DNA of 64,000 bases from Balaenoptera acutorostrata (lineage: Eukaryota > Chordata > Mammalia > Artiodactyla > Balaenopteridae), in contig NC_080067.1 in NCBI RefSeq assembly GCF_949987535.1, positions 27,432,039-27,496,038 of the forward strand. Direction: 5' to 3'. The notes under the pieces were generated by a model. It searched no databases. It was not told the DNA's origin and saw only the letters and a list, made by a program, of their open reading frames with translations. Of this stretch, positions 59,605-64,000 are shown piece after piece (positions within the stretch are counted from its first letter, which is position 1; each line of letters starts with the position of its first letter). A program made the translations under genes and the position numbers.

Positions 59605-60543
59605 ATGAAAAGGCAGAGGGCTATGTACCAGATGAAGGAACAAGATAAAACCCCAGAAAAACAACTAAATGAAGTGGAGATAGGCAACCTTCCAGAAAAA
59701 GAATTCAGAATAATGATAGTGAAGATGATCCAGGACCTCGGAAAAAGAATGGAGGCAAAGATTGAGAAGATGCAAGAAATGTTTAACAAAGACCTAGAAG
59801 AATTAAAGAACAAACAAACAGAGATGAACAATATAATAACTGAAATGAAAACTACACTAGAAGGAATCAATAGCAGAATAACTGGGGCAGAAGAACGGAT
59901 AAGTGACCCGGAAGACAGAATAGTGGAATTCACTGCTGCAGAACAGAATAAAGAAAAAAGAATGAAAAGAAATGAAGACAGCCTAAGAGACCTCTGGGGC
60001 AACATTAAATGCAACAATATTCGCATTATAGGGGTCCCAGAAGGAGAAGAGAAAGAGAAAGGACCTGAGAAAATATTTGAAGAGATTATAGTCGAAAACT
60101 TCCCTAACATGGGAAAGGAAATAGTCACCCAAGTCCAGGAAGCGCAGAGAGTCCCATACAGAATAAATCCAAGGAGAAACATGCCGAGACACACAGTAAT
60201 CAAATTGGCAAAAATTAAAGACAAAGAACAATTATTGAAAGCAGCAGGGGAAAAACAACAAATAACATACAAGGGAACTCCCATAAGGTTAACAGCTGAT
60301 TTCTCAGGAGAAACTCTACAAGCCAGAAGGAAGTGGCATGATATACTTAAAGTGATGAAAGGGAATTTGAAGAAAAAAAAAAAAGTGATGAAAGGGAAGA
60401 ACATACAACCAAGATTACTCTACCCGGCAAGGATCTCATTCAGATTCGATGGAGAAATCAAAAGCTTTACAGACAAGCAAAAGCTAACAGAATTCAGCAC
60501 CACCAAACCAGCTCTACAACAAATGCTAAAGGAACTTCTCTAA
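59605..60543 (+). CDS. L1 #2 ORF1p, open reading frame
   Basis: An open 312-codon ORF1 in an otherwise dead L1. The N-terminal ~110 residues are a charged coiled coil (IEKMQEMFNKDLEELKNKQT). The RRM follows (NIRIIGVPEGEE), then the CTD (GTPIRLTADFS, RISFRFDGEIKSF), ending LQQMLKELL. It is slightly shorter than the ~338 residues of human ORF1p. An in-frame 33-bp duplication with an A-run at 60,349-60,397 inserts 11 residues (a KKKKK run) in the CTD, at a site normally conserved, and may impair folding. The start is the MKRQR Met. It is open because it is young, not because it is a host gene. Confidence 0.88.
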   Translation: MKRQRAMYQMKEQDKTPEKQLNEVEIGNLPEKEFRIMIVKMIQDLGKRMEAKIEKMQEMFNKDLEELKNKQTEMNNIITEMKTTLEGINSRITGAEERISDPEDRIVEFTAAEQNKEKRMKRNEDSLRDLWGNIKCNNIRIIGVPEGEEKEKGPEKIFEEIIVENFPNMGKEIVTQVQEAQRVPYRINPRRNMPRHTVIKLAKIKDKEQLLKAAGEKQQITYKGTPIRLTADFSGETLQARRKWHDILKVMKGNLKKKKKVMKGKNIQPRLLYPARISFRFDGEIKSFTDKQKLTEFSTTKPALQQMLKELL

Positions 60544-60601
60544 GTCGGAAACACAAGAGAAGAAAAGGATCTACAAAAACAAACCCCCCAAAATTAAGAA
60601 A

Positions 60602-63600
60602 ATGGTAATAGGAACACACATATCTATAATTACCTTAAATGTGAATGGATTAAATGCTCCAATCAAAAGACACAGGCTTGCTGAATGGATACAAAAACAA
60701 GACCCATATATATGCTGTCTACAAGAGACCCACTTCAGACCTAGGGACACATACAGACTGAAAGTGAAGGGATGGAAAAACATATTCCATGCAAATAGAA
60801 ATCAAAAGAAAGCTGGAGTAGCTATACTCATATCAGATAAAATAGACTTTAAAATAAAGAATGTTACAAGAGACAAGGAAGGACACTACGTAATGATCAA
60901 GAGATCAATTCAAGAAGAAGATATAACAATCATAAATATATATTCACCCAACTTAGGAGCACCTCAATACATAAGGCAACTGCTAACAGCTCTAAAAGTG
61001 GAAATCGACAGTAACACAATAATAGTGGGGGACTTTAACACCTCACTGACACCAATGAACAAATCATCCAAAATGAAAATTAATAAGGAAACACAGGCTT
61101 TAAATGACACAATAGACCAGATAGATTTAATTGATATTTATAGGCCATCCATCCAAAAACAGCAGATTACACATTCTTCTCAAGTGCGCACGGAACATTT
61201 TCCAGGATAGATCACATCTTGGGTCACAAATCAAGCCTCAGTAAATTTAAGAAAACTGAAATCATATCAAGCATCTTTTCTGACCACAACGCTATGAGAT
61301 TAGAAATCAATTACAGGGAAAAAAAACGTAAAAAACACAAATACATGGAGGCTAAACAATAGGTTACTAAATAACCAAGAGATCACTGAAGAAATCAAAG
61401 AGGAAATCAAAAAATACCTAGAGACAAATGACAATGAAAACACGACGATCCAAAACTTATGGGATGCGGCAAAAGCAGTTCTAAGAGGGAAATTTATAGC
61501 AATACAAGCCTACCTCAAGAAACAAGAAAAATCTCAAATAAACAATCAAAAGTTACACCTAAAGGAACTAGAGAAAGAAGAACAAACAAAACCCAAAGTT
61601 AGCAGAAGGAAAGAAATCATAAAGATCAGAGCAGAAATAAATGGAATAGAAACACAGAAAACAATAGCAAAGATAAATAAAACTAAAAGCTGGTTCTCTG
61701 AGAAGATTAACAAAATTGATAAACCATTAGCCAGACTCATCAAGAAAAAGAGGGAGAGGACTCAAATCAATAAAATTAGAAATGAGAAAGGGTAAGTTAC
61801 AACAGACACTGCAGAAATACAAAGCATCCTAAGAGACTACTACAAGCAACTCTATGCCAATAAAATCGACAACCTGGAAGAAATGGACCAATTCTTAGAA
61901 AGGTATAACCTTCCAAGACTGAACCAGGAAGAAATAGAAAATATGAACAGACCAACCACAAGTAATGAAATTGAAATTGTGATTAAAAATCTTCCAACAA
62001 ACAAAAGTCCAGGACCATGTGGCTTCACAGGTGAATTGTCAAACATTTAGAGAAGAACTAACACCCATCCTTCTCAAACTCTCCCAAAAAATTGCAGAGG
62101 AAGGAGCACTCCCAAGCTCATTCTATGAGGCCACCATCACCCTGATACCAAAACCAGACAAAGATACTACAAAAAAAGAAAATTACAGACCAATATCACT
62201 CATGAATATAGATGCAAAAATCCTCAACAAAATACTAGCAAACAGAATCCAACAACACATTAAAAGGATCATACACCATGATCAAGTGGGATTTATCCCA
62301 CTGATGCAAGGATTCTTCAATATATGCAAATCAATCAATGTGATACACCATATTAACAAATTGAAGAAGAAAAACCATATGATCATCTCAATAGATGCAG
62401 AAAAAGCTTTTGACAAAATTCAACACCCATTTATGATAAAAGCTCTCCAGAAAGGGGGCATAGAGGGAACCTACCTCAACATAATAAAGGCCATATACAA
62501 CAAACCCACAGCAAACATCATTCTCAATGGTGAAAAACTGAAAGCATTTCCTCTGTGATCAGGAACGAGACAAGGATGTCCACTCTCACCACTATTATTC
62601 AACATAGTTTTGGAAGTCCTAGCCATGGCAATCAGAGAAGAAAAGGAAATAAAAGGAATACAAATTGGAAAAGAAGAAGTAAAACTGTCACTGTTTGCAG
62701 ATGACATGATACTATACATAGAGAATCCTAAAGATGCCACCAGAAAACTACTAGAGCTAATCAATGAATTTGGTAAAGTTGCAGGATACAAAATTAATGC
62801 AGAGAAATCTCTTGCATTCCTATACACTAATGATGAAAAATCTGAAAGAGAAATTAAGGAAACACTCCCATTTACCATTGCAAGAAAGAGAATAAAATAC
62901 CTAGGAATAAACCTACCTAGGGAGACAAAAGACCTGTATGCAGAAAACTATAAGACACTGATGAAAGAAATTAAAGATGATACCAACAGATGGAGAGATA
63001 TACCATGTTCTCTCCATTGGAAGAATCAATACTGTGAAAATGACTATGCTACCCAAAGCAATCTACAGATTCAATGCAATCCCTATCAAACTACCACTGG
63101 CATTTTTTACGGAACTAGAACAAATCATCTTAACATTTGTATGGAGACACAAAAGACCCCGAATAGCCAAAGCAGTCTTGAAGGAAAAAAACAGAGCTGG
63201 AGGAATCAGGTTCCCTGACTTCAGACTATACTACAAAGCTACACTAATCAAGACAATATGGTACTGGCACAAAAACAGAAACATAGATCAATGGAACAAG
63301 ATAGAAAGCCCAGAGATAAACCCACGCACCTATGGTCAACTAATCTATGACAAAGGAGGCAAAGATATACAATGGAGAAAAGACAGTCTCTTCAATAAGT
63401 GGTGCTGGGAAAACTGGACAGTTACATGTAAAAGAATGAAATTAGAACATTCCCTAACACCATACACAAAAATAAACTCAAAATGGATTCGAGACATAAA
63501 TTTATGACCAGACACTATCAAACTCTTAGAGGAAAACATAGGAAGAACACTCTTTGACATAAATCACAGCAAGATCTTTTTTGATCCACCTCCTAGAGTA

Positions 63601-64000
63601 ATGGAAATAAAAACAAAAATAATCAAATGGGACCTAAGTGAACTTCAAAGCTTTTGCACAGCAAAGGAAACCATAAACAAGACGAAAAGACAACCCTCAG
63701 AATGGGAGAAAATATTTGCAAATGAATCAATGGACAAAGGATTAATCTCCAAAATATATAAACAGCTCATGCAGCTCAATATTAAAGAAACAAGCAACCC
63801 AATCCAAAAATGGGCAGAAGACCTAAATAGACATTTCTCCAAAGAAGACATACAGATGGCCAAGAAGCACATGAAAGCTGTTCAACATCACTAATTATTA
63901 GAGAAATGCAAATCAAAACTACAGTGAGGTATCACCTCACACCAGTTAGAATGGGCATCATCAGAAAATCTACAAACAACAAATGCTGGAGAGGGTGTGG
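60602..64000 (+). pseudogene. L1 #2 ORF2, broken, partial
   Basis: Begins at the ATG at 60,602 with the endonuclease (HISIITLNVNGLNAP, CCLQETHF, VGDFNTSLTP). A deletion at about 61,150 shifts frame (stop at 61,208). Later breaks are a stop at about 61,794, an indel near 62,010, a stop at about 62,556 just before the conserved RT Gly-Thr-Arg motif, and a stop near 63,505. The [11 protein letters not shown] catalytic box is intact at about 62,692. The 3' end is beyond the window. Confidence 0.9.

Larger units (their letters stand above)
58702..64000 (+). mobile_element. Younger L1 (L1 #2), cut by window end
   Basis: The 5' end is near ggattggttcaagatggcag, which contains the YY1-like AAGATGGC site typical of L1 starts. 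5' UTR to 59,604, ORF1, a 58-bp spacer, then ORF2 to the window end. The 5' UTR differs from that of L1 #1. The 3' end and TSD lie outside the window. Confidence 0.93.

Overview
The window is mammalian nuclear DNA, most likely from a cetacean. Eleven tRNA-derived SINEs carry the 'ttccctggtggcgcag...ggttcgagccc' signature of the cetacean/hippopotamus/ruminant CHR family, in the form typical of whales. The L1 elements are of matching cetartiodactyl type. There is one protein-coding gene, no prokaryotic content, and no new protein-coding system that I can support.

Region 1 (1-22,925) is the 3' end of RASA2 on the + strand, a GAP1-family Ras GTPase-activating protein. Six coding exons with consensus splice sites encode the last ~240 residues: PH domain, Btk-type zinc motif (H-x10-CC-x9-C) and C-terminal tail. 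A ~3.1 kb 3' UTR ends near the AATAAA at 22,903. The 15.6 kb intron after the first exon holds old L1 pieces, a 5'-inverted L1 and SINEs.

Region 2 (22,926-29,900) is repeat-derived intergenic DNA. It includes the first copy (A) of a ~4 kb composite repeat.

Region 3 (29,898-37,697) is a large nuclear mitochondrial pseudogene block (NUMT). It runs continuously from ND6 through tRNA-Glu, cytochrome b, tRNA-Thr, tRNA-Pro, control region, tRNA-Phe, 12S, tRNA-Val, 16S, tRNA-Leu, ND1, tRNA-Ile, tRNA-Gln and tRNA-Met into ND2. Four later retroelement insertions interrupt it, one fused to a nuclear tRNA-Lys half.

Region 4 (37,698-50,800) begins with a decayed class I (gamma-like) endogenous retrovirus pol remnant on the minus strand. 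A twin-primed L1 is inserted in it, and that L1 is itself split by a younger, almost full-length L1 with ~590 bp of foreign-looking sequence at its 5' side. Unclassified and LTR-like sequence follows.

Region 5 (50,870-58,690) holds copy B of the composite repeat, a shorter third relative (C) and old L1 fragments. A 668-bp tract of copies A and B is identical except at one base, while the aligned sequence around it is clearly diverged; this looks like gene conversion.

Region 6 (58,702-64,000) is a second, younger L1 with 5' UTR, an open ORF1 and a broken ORF2. It runs off the window end.

The window therefore shows the tail of one conserved gene followed by ~41 kb of layered insertions whose relative order can be read from target-site duplications (TSDs). 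Boundaries of old repeats are approximate, because no alignment could be run.
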